The position numbers and the translations under genes were made by a program. From JAICLK01 sp963810525 (GTDB lineage Bacteria; Patescibacteriota; Saccharimonadia; Saccharimonadales; UBA4665), in contig CAWENB010000002.1 of NCBI GenBank assembly GCA_963810525.1, forward strand, positions 1 through 64,000: 64,000 nt of DNA, written 5' to 3'. Shown here piece after piece: positions 8,299 to 16,144 of the stretch (the first letter of the stretch is position 1; every line of letters begins with the position of its first letter). The notes under the pieces are model-generated. The model ran no database searches, was not told the DNA's origin, and saw only the letters and a list, made by a program, of their open reading frames with translations.

Positions 8299-9696
8299 TT
8301 GGAACAAAAAGCTCAGGCAACAGATTACGCCTTACCACCGATTGTGCATCCTGCCGTGCACGGCCTGTTACGGAACTATTCGATCGAGCTGTATAAGCTG
8401 ATTGGGCTAACGGGATCACCGCTCCATCTCATTTTGCCGCAGATAATGTTGGATACCGCCAAGCGGTTTCGTAGCATTTTGGAAGGTAGCACTGCTCGTG
8501 GTGGCGACGTTTTCTTTGCTGCTAAAGCTAATAAAGCCAACGCGTTCCTGGCTGCCTGTCCAATTGCAAAGATCGGCGCTGATGTGTCAAGCGCACAAGA
8601 GTTCATGGCGGCACTAAGTGCCGGTATCCAGGGGACTAGCATCAGCGTGAGCGGACCCGCGAAGCCATCCGGCCTTCTGGCACTGGCGATCCTGCATAAT
8701 TCGAGAATAGCTATCGACGAACCGAATGAACTGTTATCCGTCATCGAGCTTGCCGAACGCCTGGCTGTAGATCATCGAGTGCGTGTGCTGCTGCGATTGA
8801 GCGATTCAGAGACTTCTCGATTCGGTATGGCCGAGCAGGAGATTGATGAGGTGCTGAGTCGCTTGATTCACCAGAGGTCCCGTATTTTGTTGGAAGGATT
8901 CTCATTCCACGTCTCTGTATATAATTCGGCAAGACGAGAGGGCATGATCGGCGCGGCCTGCCAGGCGATCAAGCGGGCATATACGGCCGGATTGAGCCCG
9001 ACGCACATAGATATTGGTGGCGGCTTTAGAACAACGTACGCCGATCACCACCATTGGGACATGGAGCGAGCCACCGAACGGGAATTTGTGGGCGGTATTA
9101 AGCCGCAATTTGTATATCCGTACGCAACCCAGCCGGGTGGCTATGCGCAATTGGAAGCGATTCTTCGCACGTCAAAAACCACTATTGACGATATGACTGC
9201 GGCAATCGGTCGTCCGCTGACCGTAGACATAGAACCGGGGAGGTCGCTGCTGGATCAAGCTGGCATAAGCGTGTTCCGGGTCCAAGGCGTTCGCCGGATT
9301 GGCGAGCGCTGGCTCGTCATGGTTGACGGCAGTAGCAGGAACTTGGCAGAGTTTTGGCGTAATAGTGAGTTCTTCATCGATCCTTTTATCATAATGAGCG
9401 AACCCCGGGAACCCGAACTGTTTGCCGCTGCCGTCGCCTCGAATACCTGTCTGGAAAGCGATTACCTGGCCCGCCGTTTCATTCCGTTTAGTACGAGACC
9501 TCGTGAGGGAGACTTACTTGTATATGTCAATACCGCCGGATATCAAATGGACTCCAAGGAATCAGATTTTCACCGAGTACCAATACCCCACAAGGTAGCT
9601 GCGCTGCAGGTTTCGGGTGGCTGGCGGTTCATTGATGATCTCCATTTTAGTGCTGCTGATTTGGTCAGTGGTACCGCAGCGGGTGGACAGCCATGA
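8299..9696 (+). CDS. Y4yA-family PLP-dependent decarboxylase-like enzyme
   Basis: 465 residues of the alanine-racemase/DapDC fold (type III). VFFAAKANKAN holds the PLP lysine Lys76; FSFHVSVYN, the glycine loop IDIGGGFRTTY and DIEPGRSLLDQAG follow; VYVNTAGYQMD is the C-terminal substrate loop. This matches the Y4yA group, relatives of diaminopimelate decarboxylase and of the siderophore decarboxylase SbnH. The start is TTG at 8299 with a purine-rich GGAGCCGAAGGG before it. A TGGTAAAAT extended -10 lies at 8252-8260. Its TGA stop overlaps the ATG of the cysteine-synthase-like gene (ATGA at 9693-9696), so translation is coupled. The substrate is not readable; decarboxylation of a diamino acid or a conjugate is likely. 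Confidence 0.8.
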   Translation: MEQKAQATDYALPPIVHPAVHGLLRNYSIELYKLIGLTGSPLHLILPQIMLDTAKRFRSILEGSTARGGDVFFAAKANKANAFLAACPIAKIGADVSSAQEFMAALSAGIQGTSISVSGPAKPSGLLALAILHNSRIAIDEPNELLSVIELAERLAVDHRVRVLLRLSDSETSRFGMAEQEIDEVLSRLIHQRSRILLEGFSFHVSVYNSARREGMIGAACQAIKRAYTAGLSPTHIDIGGGFRTTYADHHHWDMERATEREFVGGIKPQFVYPYATQPGGYAQLEAILRTSKTTIDDMTAAIGRPLTVDIEPGRSLLDQAGISVFRVQGVRRIGERWLVMVDGSSRNLAEFWRNSEFFIDPFIIMSEPREPELFAAAVASNTCLESDYLARRFIPFSTRPREGDLLVYVNTAGYQMDSKESDFHRVPIPHKVAALQVSGGWRFIDDLHFSAADLVSGTAAGGQP

Positions 9697-10724
9697 AGCA
9701 TGCGAAGAGCGTGACCGATCTGGTCGGCTCGACCCCTGTACTCCCTTATCCGCTTGCGAGCGTCTCTTCCAAGCTATTCCTCAAAATGGAGAAGTTTAAC
9801 CCGACGTTCAGTTATAAGGACCGGTCGGCGCTCAGTATGGTGGAAGAAGCGGAGCGTACGGGAAAATTGTTACCCGGGGGAACTATCATTGAATCTTCAT
9901 CCGGCAATACGGCGGACAGTTTGGCGATGGTTGCTGCGGCAAAAGGCTACAAGTTCGTGGTCGTCGTCGACGACCTGTGCTCTCCGGAAAAAATCGCCGC
10001 TATCAAAGCATTTGGGGGGATCGTGCATCGGGTAGAAACAAAACACGGGGTTCCGGCTATCGATCACCGTCGCGAAATGGCCCGCGAACTCGCACGCAAT
10101 ACGCCAAGAGGGTACTGGACATGCCAGGCCGACAATGAGGCAAATGCTTCCGGGTATTCGGGCCTGGCTGCGGAACTGCTCGAGCAAGTGCCGCAGATGG
10201 ATACGCTAATAGGTGCCGTCGGCACCGGTGGATCACTGTGTGGTACTACCCGCTCATTGAGAAGAAGGGACCGGAAAGTATGCGTGATCGGCGTTGAGCC
10301 GGAGGGCTCTACGTTCTTTTCTGACGAAGGACACAGGTATCGGCAGTCTGGGTCCGGTTTGCCGGAAGGTGGTACTCCTCCAAAGAATTTCGATCGATCG
10401 CTTATAGATGTCCCGGCCCAAGTCTCTGATGCTGCGGCATTCACTGCATGTAATTTTCTTGCCAAGAGGCTCGGACTGATGGTGGGCGGGACGGCGGGTG
10501 GCGTAGTCATCACCGCGCTCAAGCATCTTTCTGATAATCCGGGCCAAACGGCCGTAGCGATCTTAGCGGATGCCGGTGAAAAGTACCTCGATACGATATT
10601 TAATGCGAGCTGGATGAAGGCCCATAACCTGAACGACGATGATACGTGGATGTATTTAACGCTCAGGACAAGATGTGGCTATACCGGGATGAAACTTGAT
10701 CTCGAAGTTGCGGCTACAGAGTAA
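9693..10724 (+). CDS. Cysteine-synthase-like PLP enzyme (SbnA/CysK family)
   Basis: 343 residues of fold-type II. Lys42 in SYKDRS is the PLP lysine, SSSGNT (68-73) is the substrate-carboxylate loop, and GTGGS (177-181) binds PLP phosphate. Family members replace the leaving group of O-acetyl- or O-phospho-serine with sulfide or an amine. The gene overlaps y4yA by four bases. A SerK/SbnI-like protein that could make O-phosphoserine lies 650 bases downstream, so an SbnA-like amine-transfer reaction is as plausible as plain cysteine synthesis. The tail after residue 310 (LNDDDTWMYLTLRTRCGYTGM) is longer than in CysK. Ordinary cysteine synthase remains the alternative. Confidence 0.82.
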   Translation: MKHAKSVTDLVGSTPVLPYPLASVSSKLFLKMEKFNPTFSYKDRSALSMVEEAERTGKLLPGGTIIESSSGNTADSLAMVAAAKGYKFVVVVDDLCSPEKIAAIKAFGGIVHRVETKHGVPAIDHRREMARELARNTPRGYWTCQADNEANASGYSGLAAELLEQVPQMDTLIGAVGTGGSLCGTTRSLRRRDRKVCVIGVEPEGSTFFSDEGHRYRQSGSGLPEGGTPPKNFDRSLIDVPAQVSDAAAFTACNFLAKRLGLMVGGTAGGVVITALKHLSDNPGQTAVAILADAGEKYLDTIFNASWMKAHNLNDDDTWMYLTLRTRCGYTGMKLDLEVAATE

Positions 10725-10830
10725 CCTCGACGAGCGAATCGAAGCATTTTTCGGTGAAAACTACCTTATCACGGCCTTTAGAGCCATGGCGCTCAGGACG
10801 ACTTCTCTTGATGAATTAGCCGGGCGGTTC

Positions 10831-11322
10831 TTAGAGTTGTACTACGCGTCGACGGTCAATATATATGCCATGAACCATTTCGCCGCCGTGGGTTGAGATT
10901 TCTAACGGTTCGGCCTTGTAGAAGTGAACCGCGTGATGAGCCAGAAACTCATTGTATTTCCAGTACGATGCGGCTTCCGCGCCGCGCCGTTTCAGCAGCA
11001 GGTCGTAGGCGAATTTCATTTCATCTTCACCTGATATTCTATGCGCGCGGGCTTTGATGTACGTACCCTTACCGGTCCCGGGTTTCGTCCGCGAATCATA
11101 GATAACAATAGCCAATTTTCCGTTCGCTTCGATGTTTCTTGAGTGGGTCGCATGCTCGGGCGAGCCCCAGTAGAAATTATACTGTTCGTCAAATGCGGTA
11201 AACACCGGCGAATTCCACGGTTCGCCGCTGTCCGAAACCGTCGCCAGGGTGGCATATTGGATCTCGGCTATCTCTTTTTTAACGCGGGCGGTCAGGTCTT
11301 CGTTGTCCGTAAATAGTGTCAT
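10831..11322 (-). CDS. Pyridoxamine 5'-phosphate oxidase-like flavin-binding protein
   Basis: 163 residues with the split beta-barrel pattern: IQYATLATVSDSGEPWNSPVFTAFDEQYNFYWGS, then HSRNIEANGKLAIVIYDS, TYIKARAHRI and a C-terminal ELSTHGGEMVHG-like end. Such proteins bind FMN or F420 and reduce or oxidise small molecules, or simply bind the flavin. It faces away from the SerK-like gene and is convergent with the cysteine-synthase-like gene. A link with PLP metabolism (PLP repair for the neighbouring PLP enzymes) is possible but unproven. The promoter at 11332-11360 places the transcript start at the ATG. Confidence 0.75.
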   Translation of the reverse strand: MTLFTDNEDLTARVKKEIAEIQYATLATVSDSGEPWNSPVFTAFDEQYNFYWGSPEHATHSRNIEANGKLAIVIYDSRTKPGTGKGTYIKARAHRISGEDEMKFAYDLLLKRRGAEAASYWKYNEFLAHHAVHFYKAEPLEISTHGGEMVHGIYIDRRRVVQL

Positions 11323-11331
11323 AATACTTGT

Positions 11332-11360
11332 ACTATAGGCATTGGCTTATGTGGCGTCAA
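11332..11360 (-). promoter_or_regulatory. Sigma70-type promoter, leaderless spacing, for the PNPOx-like gene
   Basis: On the minus strand: TTGACG (11360-11355), 17-base spacer, TATAGT (11337-11332), nine bases, ATG (11322). Transcription would begin about at the start codon. Confidence 0.65.
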
Positions 11361-11381
11361 TGAATTGCATGTAAATTACAC

Positions 11382-12041
11382 GTGGGAGGGGGTAGACGCA
11401 ATGACAGGCTGAAAGCTATCGATATGGTCATGCTTACTTGTCTTAAATGGTACTATAAGAGCGTGATTCCGTATGCTATCAAAGCAGCCCGACACAGCAG
11501 GCTGGCGACCATTTCCACCAAGATTATTTACGTTGACTACAAGTTGATCGGAATACATGAAGAATGTAAACCGGGCTGGGCCGAAGAAATCGCGGCATCA
11601 ATACTAAAACATGGCTATCGCGGTCCAGCTATCTCCGTCTTTCAAGTCGGCAGCGATGAGCTGTATGAGTCTGCCGGTGAAGGAGAAAAGGTGGCCCTGT
11701 CATACGGTGATTTAGGCGTTGCCGACGGACACCACCGATTGGCAGCGATTATCAATCTTGGCATAAGGGGGCTATTGAAGGACTCGGCTATTCCGGTACA
11801 AGTAATCCCGGCACATGATCAATGCAAGATCCGTACCGTATCCTTTATGGCTGGTGCTGTGCCGACCCCGATCACTGCGATTGAGGCATATCTTCGAAAC
11901 TCAACTCAAGCTTTTCCATACGGTTCGACGCACTTCCAAACGGTACTCACTACCGGCGAGTGGGTCCCAATTTCGGAAAGCCAACCGGACATGAACATTC
12001 AGGCATCGCAACTTTTTCAGGCAGCGGTGCAGCCCGCATAA
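11382..12041 (+). CDS. SerK/SbnI-like protein with DGHHR motif, candidate free-serine kinase
   Basis: 219 residues from a GTG at 11382; an ATG at 11424 is likelier. The core has a ParB/Srx-like layout: KIIYVDYKLIGIHEECKPGW with Glu60, GPAISVF, then VADGHHRLAAIINLG with Asp115 and the DGHHR motif. Archaeal SerK and staphylococcal SbnI share a His-Glu in the first part and a DG[HV]HR box in the second; these phosphorylate free L-serine to O-phosphoserine, which SbnA uses. Here the cysteine-synthase-like enzyme is the obvious consumer. The C-terminal part (after about 150) differs from SbnI. A ParB-like DNA-binding or other nucleotide-hydrolysing role is the alternative. Confidence 0.6.
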   Translation: MGGGRRNDRLKAIDMVMLTCLKWYYKSVIPYAIKAARHSRLATISTKIIYVDYKLIGIHEECKPGWAEEIAASILKHGYRGPAISVFQVGSDELYESAGEGEKVALSYGDLGVADGHHRLAAIINLGIRGLLKDSAIPVQVIPAHDQCKIRTVSFMAGAVPTPITAIEAYLRNSTQAFPYGSTHFQTVLTTGEWVPISESQPDMNIQASQLFQAAVQPA

Positions 12042-12125
12042 GGCTGCCAGGTTTTGATAAAAAACGAGTGACGCCAACAATTACCCGGGTGGTGTATTAC
12101 TACAGCTAAGGTCATTCTTACGGTG

Positions 12126-12233
12126 ATGGATAAGTACCTAGAAAGTTTCGTTGATAATGAGGACGCTGGCGGTGACTTTACCGGGGCGGAGCGTAAAAAA
12201 GTAAATGTGGGTCAGGTATCTCGCAATTTGTGA
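12126..12233 (+). CDS. Possible 35-residue small protein
   Basis: ATG at 12126 opens a 35-codon frame ending in TGA; the product starts MDKYLESFVDNEDAGG, is acidic and then turns basic (AERKKVNVG). No strong ribosome binding site is seen. It fills the gap before the GH16 gene and may be a real small gene or a relic. Confidence 0.25.
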   Translation: MDKYLESFVDNEDAGGDFTGAERKKVNVGQVSRNL

Positions 12234-12242
12234 TATAGCTTA

Positions 12243-12251
12243 TGGTAAAAT
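12243..12251 (+). promoter_or_regulatory. Extended -10 (TGGTAAAAT) for the first GH16 gene
   Basis: TG at 12243-12244, one base, then TAAAAT (12246-12251), nine bases before the ATG at 12261. The same TATGGTAAAAT string stands in front of y4yA (8250-8260). The spacing predicts a leaderless transcript. Confidence 0.5.
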
Positions 12252-12260
12252 AAATTAATA

Positions 12261-13385
12261 ATGCGCTTAAGGAGTCATCTTAGCCGGAAAAAGTTGGGCC
12301 GGGTTGTTTCATCGAATGAGCGGGTGGTCCGGATATTAGTAATTTTGTTGGTCGCAGTTGCTGGTTTTATCACCTTACGGGCAATCTATGCCGCGTCGTA
12401 TGCAGTTGCTGCCGAAACGGAAAGCGGTTCATTAGGCGGCGTAGCTTCTATCGTATCTGACGCCACCGCATCAGGAGGCAGAGCCGTAATGTTCAATTCT
12501 AGTTATACTAGCTCATCTGGTTCATCTAGCGGTTCTGGTAAATCCGGTGGTTCTTCCGGCGGATCAGGCTCAACCGGTGGGACATCAAGCGCGGGCGGTT
12601 GTACGGTAAGCGGCACTGTCGCTCCCTGTATGAATGGCGGCGCCAGTGGTGGTGGAGCAAGCGGCTATGGGCAGCCGGTGTTTGATGATGAATTCAATGG
12701 ATCATCAGTTAATACCAGCAACTGGATTCCCGGACGTCGGTTGGGCAGCGGTACCTGCACCAGTTCCTGCGCCGGCTATAATCCGAGCTCCGAGAGCGAG
12801 GTATTTGATTCGAGCAAAGTTACCGAATCAGGCGGCAGTCTGGCCCTGACTGCCACAAAGTCCTCCGGTAGTTCTTGGACAAGTGGGGCAGCCGAAATGC
12901 AGCACGGTAAAAATTTTGTCTACGGCTATTTCGAAGCCCGCATAAAGGTTCCTGATCCCAGTGATGCGTGGACGGCGTACTGGCTTACGAGCGCTTCTGG
13001 CTGGCCGCCGGAATTGGATATATTTGAGTTTAACTTCTGTAATTCAGAGCCGACTTTCAATAATCATGGGACTAGTTCGGGTTCCAATGTCAATGCTTCC
13101 GGTTGGCCCTGCAGCGAGGCCTATGGCGGTTCCGGCACGGACTTCACTCAATGGCATACATACGGCCTGCTCTGGACCTCCAGTAGTATTAAAGTATTTT
13201 TCGATGGTAAGCAGCAGAGTCTTTCTACTACCGGTAACGGCATTCCATCTACGCCAATGTATCCAATATTTGATTATGCCATCGCGAGCGGCTCCAACCC
13301 GCCAAATAATTCCCAAATGGATATAGATTACATGCGTATATGGTGCCCGGGTGGTGGTACTTCCTGCATGACTAGTAATACCTAG
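12261..13385 (+). CDS. Secreted or membrane-anchored GH16 glycoside hydrolase
   Basis: 374 residues. A basic N-terminus is followed by one membrane helix (about 28-48), then AAETESGSLGGVASIVSDATASGG, a short motif typical of extracellular carbohydrate-binding segments, then a Gly/Ser-rich linker (about 85-120). The GH16 domain begins at FDDEFNGSSVNTSNW; the catalytic motif is ELDIFE with Glu251, Asp253 and Glu256. WHTYGLLWTSSSIKVFFDGK and the final MDIDYMRIW are typical. GH16 enzymes hydrolyse beta-1,3(4)-glucans such as laminarin or fungal wall glucan. It probably acts on the cell surface. Extra Cys pairs suggest disulfides. A second GH16 gene lies at 22337. Confidence 0.85.
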   Translation: MRLRSHLSRKKLGRVVSSNERVVRILVILLVAVAGFITLRAIYAASYAVAAETESGSLGGVASIVSDATASGGRAVMFNSSYTSSSGSSSGSGKSGGSSGGSGSTGGTSSAGGCTVSGTVAPCMNGGASGGGASGYGQPVFDDEFNGSSVNTSNWIPGRRLGSGTCTSSCAGYNPSSESEVFDSSKVTESGGSLALTATKSSGSSWTSGAAEMQHGKNFVYGYFEARIKVPDPSDAWTAYWLTSASGWPPELDIFEFNFCNSEPTFNNHGTSSGSNVNASGWPCSEAYGGSGTDFTQWHTYGLLWTSSSIKVFFDGKQQSLSTTGNGIPSTPMYPIFDYAIASGSNPPNNSQMDIDYMRIWCPGGGTSCMTSNT

Positions 13386-13722
13386 GGCAACACCTGAGAT
13401 TGGCTCTCTTCTTAAGATGTTCCCGGGCGACTTTTAGCCACTTGCGATCTTCACTATTCAAGTCGTCGAACAAGTTGTCGGGATTGCTGCGCCCGCTCTC
13501 CTGCCCGGGTCGGGCCGATATGTTATTTTCATGCCTTTCTAGCGGGTCAATTTTTCGCATTAGGGGGGTCACCGGGTGTCCACCCCCAAGTATATTGTCG
13601 CCGTCCCATATCTTATACATCACATACCCCCTATACCTATCCCCCCTAGAGCCGTCCCTGACGCTTATTTCTCTGGCGCAATAATAGCAATGCTGCAGCC
13701 GTCGCGCCGTGCTTGAAATCAC
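13372..13722 (-). CDS. Hypothetical protein with CxxC, uncertain
   Basis: A 116-codon minus-strand frame between the GH16 gene and the Crp-like gene, overlapping both ends slightly. The product has CYYC near the start, a Gly-rich middle (DGDNILGGGHP) and a charged C-terminus with DDLNSEDRKWLKVAREHLKK that looks like a helix. The plus-strand frame over the same bases (13400-13684) has a less protein-like composition. No family is recognised; it may be a chance frame. Confidence 0.35.
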   Translation of the reverse strand: MISSTARRLQHCYYCAREISVRDGSRGDRYRGYVMYKIWDGDNILGGGHPVTPLMRKIDPLERHENNISARPGQESGRSNPDNLFDDLNSEDRKWLKVAREHLKKRANLRCCPRYY

Positions 13723-13757
13723 ATTATTGGCTGGGGGGCACGCGTATACTTAAAGCC

Positions 13758-14420
13758 ATGGGGAATATGACACTCAGTAATAATGCCAAAGACAGCATCA
13801 CCTCCCACTTCAGGGAAGGCCCGCTAAAATACTTTTCGAAGGGAGAGATTCTGGTCCATGGCAATGAGGAACCTTCGGGTGTTTATCTCATACAGTCGGG
13901 CTATGTGAAAGCCTATTCAATTTCACAACTCGGACAACAGAATCTGCTCCTTATTCACGGCGCCAATGAAATAATGCCGTTGCCATGGGCCTTGGACGGG
14001 CCGCAGAAAGTAGGTATCTACTACGAGGCAATGTCCGCCGTGTCGGTGCTTAGAACTTCAAAGGATAAACTACGCACTGCCATGGGGCTTAACTCTTGGC
14101 TAACCGAACAAGTTCTCAGACAGCTTGTTGATACTTTTACCGTGTATGCGCTGAGGATTCAGAACTTAGGGTATCGTTCGCCGCGTGAACGTATCATCTC
14201 ATGTCTGTTAGACTTAGCGGAGCGCTTTGGTGAAAAATCTCATGGAATAATCAAGATAACCGTACCAATCACACATCAAGACATAGCGGATTCGATAAGC
14301 ATGTCGCGAGAAACGGCCAGCAGGGCGCTCGAATCATTATTTGAGCAGCACCTGTTATCCCAGGAAGATCGTTTATTCATGGTTCTTGATGAAGAAAAAC
14401 TGCAAGCCGAATTGAGCTAG
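13758..14420 (+). CDS. Crp/Fnr-family transcriptional regulator
   Basis: About 220 residues from the ATG at 13758 (the frame is open to 13713). Residues 25-120 form the cyclic-nucleotide-type beta-barrel (FSKGEILVHGNEEPSGVYLIQSGYVKAY); the long dimer helix follows; residues 150-215 form the Crp-type winged helix with the recognition helix HQDIADSISMSRETASRALESL. There are no clustered cysteines as in Fnr. The Arg/Ser phosphate-binding signature of cAMP receptors is not evident, so the ligand is unknown. A TATACT seven bases before the ATG suggests a leaderless transcript. No obvious target gene adjoins it. Confidence 0.85.
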   Translation: MGNMTLSNNAKDSITSHFREGPLKYFSKGEILVHGNEEPSGVYLIQSGYVKAYSISQLGQQNLLLIHGANEIMPLPWALDGPQKVGIYYEAMSAVSVLRTSKDKLRTAMGLNSWLTEQVLRQLVDTFTVYALRIQNLGYRSPRERIISCLLDLAERFGEKSHGIIKITVPITHQDIADSISMSRETASRALESLFEQHLLSQEDRLFMVLDEEKLQAELS

Positions 14421-14616
14421 GCGACCGGTGTGATTAGTCGCACAACCTTAACCGAGATTTTGCTTGCCTAGTATCGGGCAGTAATGAACGTGGTCTCTAA
14501 AACAAAAAATTCGTTTTCAGAATTTACGGCTGGCCATTGATATCGAGGCTAGAACTTTGCCGGGATGCTTGTCCGCTCTTCCATCTACATAATAAATGTG
14601 CTATAAAACCATATTC

Positions 14617-15144
14617 ATGACTCAATTGATAACAGAACTACTTTCAGCCAAGGGCAGACATTCCCGTATGTTAAAAACCGGTGACGCCGAATCGGCCATT
14701 AACACGCAAAGGGCATATGGTACCCTCGGTTGGCTGCGTCTAGCTCGCCTAAGTCTGGCGGTCCAGAACGCCGGTGTAGAAGCATTCGATCCACTAGTTG
14801 TGCTGTGTACGGGTGTGGTAGGGGCCAGGAAACTTGCCAGGGCTGTCGTACCGAGTTTAGAGGCATGGGCTTACGAGGGGAATGTCGTGCCACCCTATAC
14901 CCTGGCCATTGTTGGTTCTCGGTATTTGAGTGCCCTAGCCGGGCTACGCGGTTGTTCCTCGATGACAGAATGTACCGAGCGTGAACAGGGGTTGCCGCCA
15001 GCAACGGATGTCTATCTGGGGCCATGCCAAACGTATATAAATCGCGATGTAGTTGCAGTAGAACTTGAATCGCGAGATCTGGTGACGGTAACAGCACTAG
15101 GCGCTGCAATTGTCAGGCTTGATTACGCCGGGCCAAATGACTGA
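14617..15144 (+). CDS. Hypothetical protein
   Basis: About 175 residues; the frame opens at 14596, but a TATAAA box at 14602-14607 nine bases before the ATG at 14617 makes that ATG the likely leaderless start. The product is moderately hydrophobic without a clear membrane helix and contains LARLSLAVQNAGVEAFDPLVVLCTGVVGARKLARAVVPSL. Four Cys in the second half (SALAGLRGCSSMTEC and LGPCQTY) are notable. No family is recognised and the neighbours (Crp-like regulator, DUF1275 protein) give no hint. Confidence 0.5.
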   Translation: MTQLITELLSAKGRHSRMLKTGDAESAINTQRAYGTLGWLRLARLSLAVQNAGVEAFDPLVVLCTGVVGARKLARAVVPSLEAWAYEGNVVPPYTLAIVGSRYLSALAGLRGCSSMTECTEREQGLPPATDVYLGPCQTYINRDVVAVELESRDLVTVTALGAAIVRLDYAGPND

Positions 15145-15352
15145 CCTGCTGCAGAGCGAAAGCATCATTTACATTTCCTTACTATGACGGTCTGGAAAGT
15201 AACGCGCATGTATTCAGCTGGCTAAAAAGAAAGATTATGGACATTTAATATGGGTCGATGATCCCATAAACACTGTGAAGTCGACAATAGATACGTAGCA
15301 TAGATTATTGAAAACTAGTCGTATAATTAGGTAGTAGATAGGGGGTGGAGCG

Positions 15353-16051
15353 ATGAATTTGATTCGCAAATTATGGCCTAGCGAAACAAACGAATGGCTA
15401 CCCGTTTCGCTCATTCTCTTAACACTGGTTGCCGGGTTGGTTGACAGTGTGACCTATATCAGGCTGGGGCATGTATTTGTCGCAAATATGACCGGCAACA
15501 TCGTCTTTATAGGTTTTGCCTTGGCTGGAGCCAATATTTCACTCGTCGGCAGCCTTATTGCGCTCGTCTGCTTTATGGCAGGTGCAAGAATAGGCGGCAG
15601 AAACGTTGCCAGGTATGGAAAGCAGCGTTTCACATTACTCCATCGTACCGTCTTGAATATGAGTGTTACGCTTGTCATTGCGCTCACGTTATCGATAATT
15701 TGGGGCAATCAACTCAAGACTGCCGAGGAGTATATACTAATTACGCTGTTAGGCCTCACCATGGGTCTACAAAATACTACGGCCAGAGCGTTAGCCGTAC
15801 CGGATCTTACGACTACCGTTTTCACAATGTCTTTGACAGGTCTGGTGGCTGATTCGACCCAGTCGTTTAACAAAAAAAGCGTAATCCGTCGCCTTATTGC
15901 TATCTTCACTATTTTTATCGGTGCGTTTGTCGGTGGAATATTTGCGGTTCATCACAATATTGTCATACCGATCGCAATTGCGGCCGCCCTGGTTCTTGTA
16001 GCGCTGCTTGTGAGTCAAAGGCAGATTCCTTCCGAGGCACATCATAAATGA
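15353..16051 (+). CDS. DUF1275 (YoaK-type) membrane protein
   Basis: 232 residues with six or seven membrane segments. The N-terminal signature LTLVAGLVDSVTYIRLGHVFVANMTGNIVFIG is the DUF1275 hallmark, followed by GARIGGR and GLTMGLQNTTARALAVPDLTTTVFT. The function of the family is unknown; it is thought to be a small-solute carrier-like membrane protein. A strong purine-rich GGGGGTGGAG ribosome binding site lies just before the ATG. It is followed in the same direction by the hydroxyacid dehydrogenase after 93 bases. Confidence 0.85.
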   Translation: MNLIRKLWPSETNEWLPVSLILLTLVAGLVDSVTYIRLGHVFVANMTGNIVFIGFALAGANISLVGSLIALVCFMAGARIGGRNVARYGKQRFTLLHRTVLNMSVTLVIALTLSIIWGNQLKTAEEYILITLLGLTMGLQNTTARALAVPDLTTTVFTMSLTGLVADSTQSFNKKSVIRRLIAIFTIFIGAFVGGIFAVHHNIVIPIAIAAALVLVALLVSQRQIPSEAHHK

Positions 16052-16144
16052 AATAGCTTAAGTTACCCGATAAGGGCAAAAATTTTCACAGCCACGGCTT
16101 CGAGATTGTGCTAGATTTATTGGCAGGTATACGAGGTGGTGGTC

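Noticed and set aside
9693..9696. Possible reassignment of UGA to Gly (code 25), as in some CPR lineages
   Set aside because: TGA serves as the stop in several well-formed genes, including the ATGA overlap here, and protein lengths fit their families with TGA as stop.
13400..13684. Plus-strand open frame of 94 codons after the GH16 gene
   Set aside because: Leu/Ser/Pro-rich composition typical of a shadow frame, no start signal, and it overlaps a more protein-like minus-strand frame.
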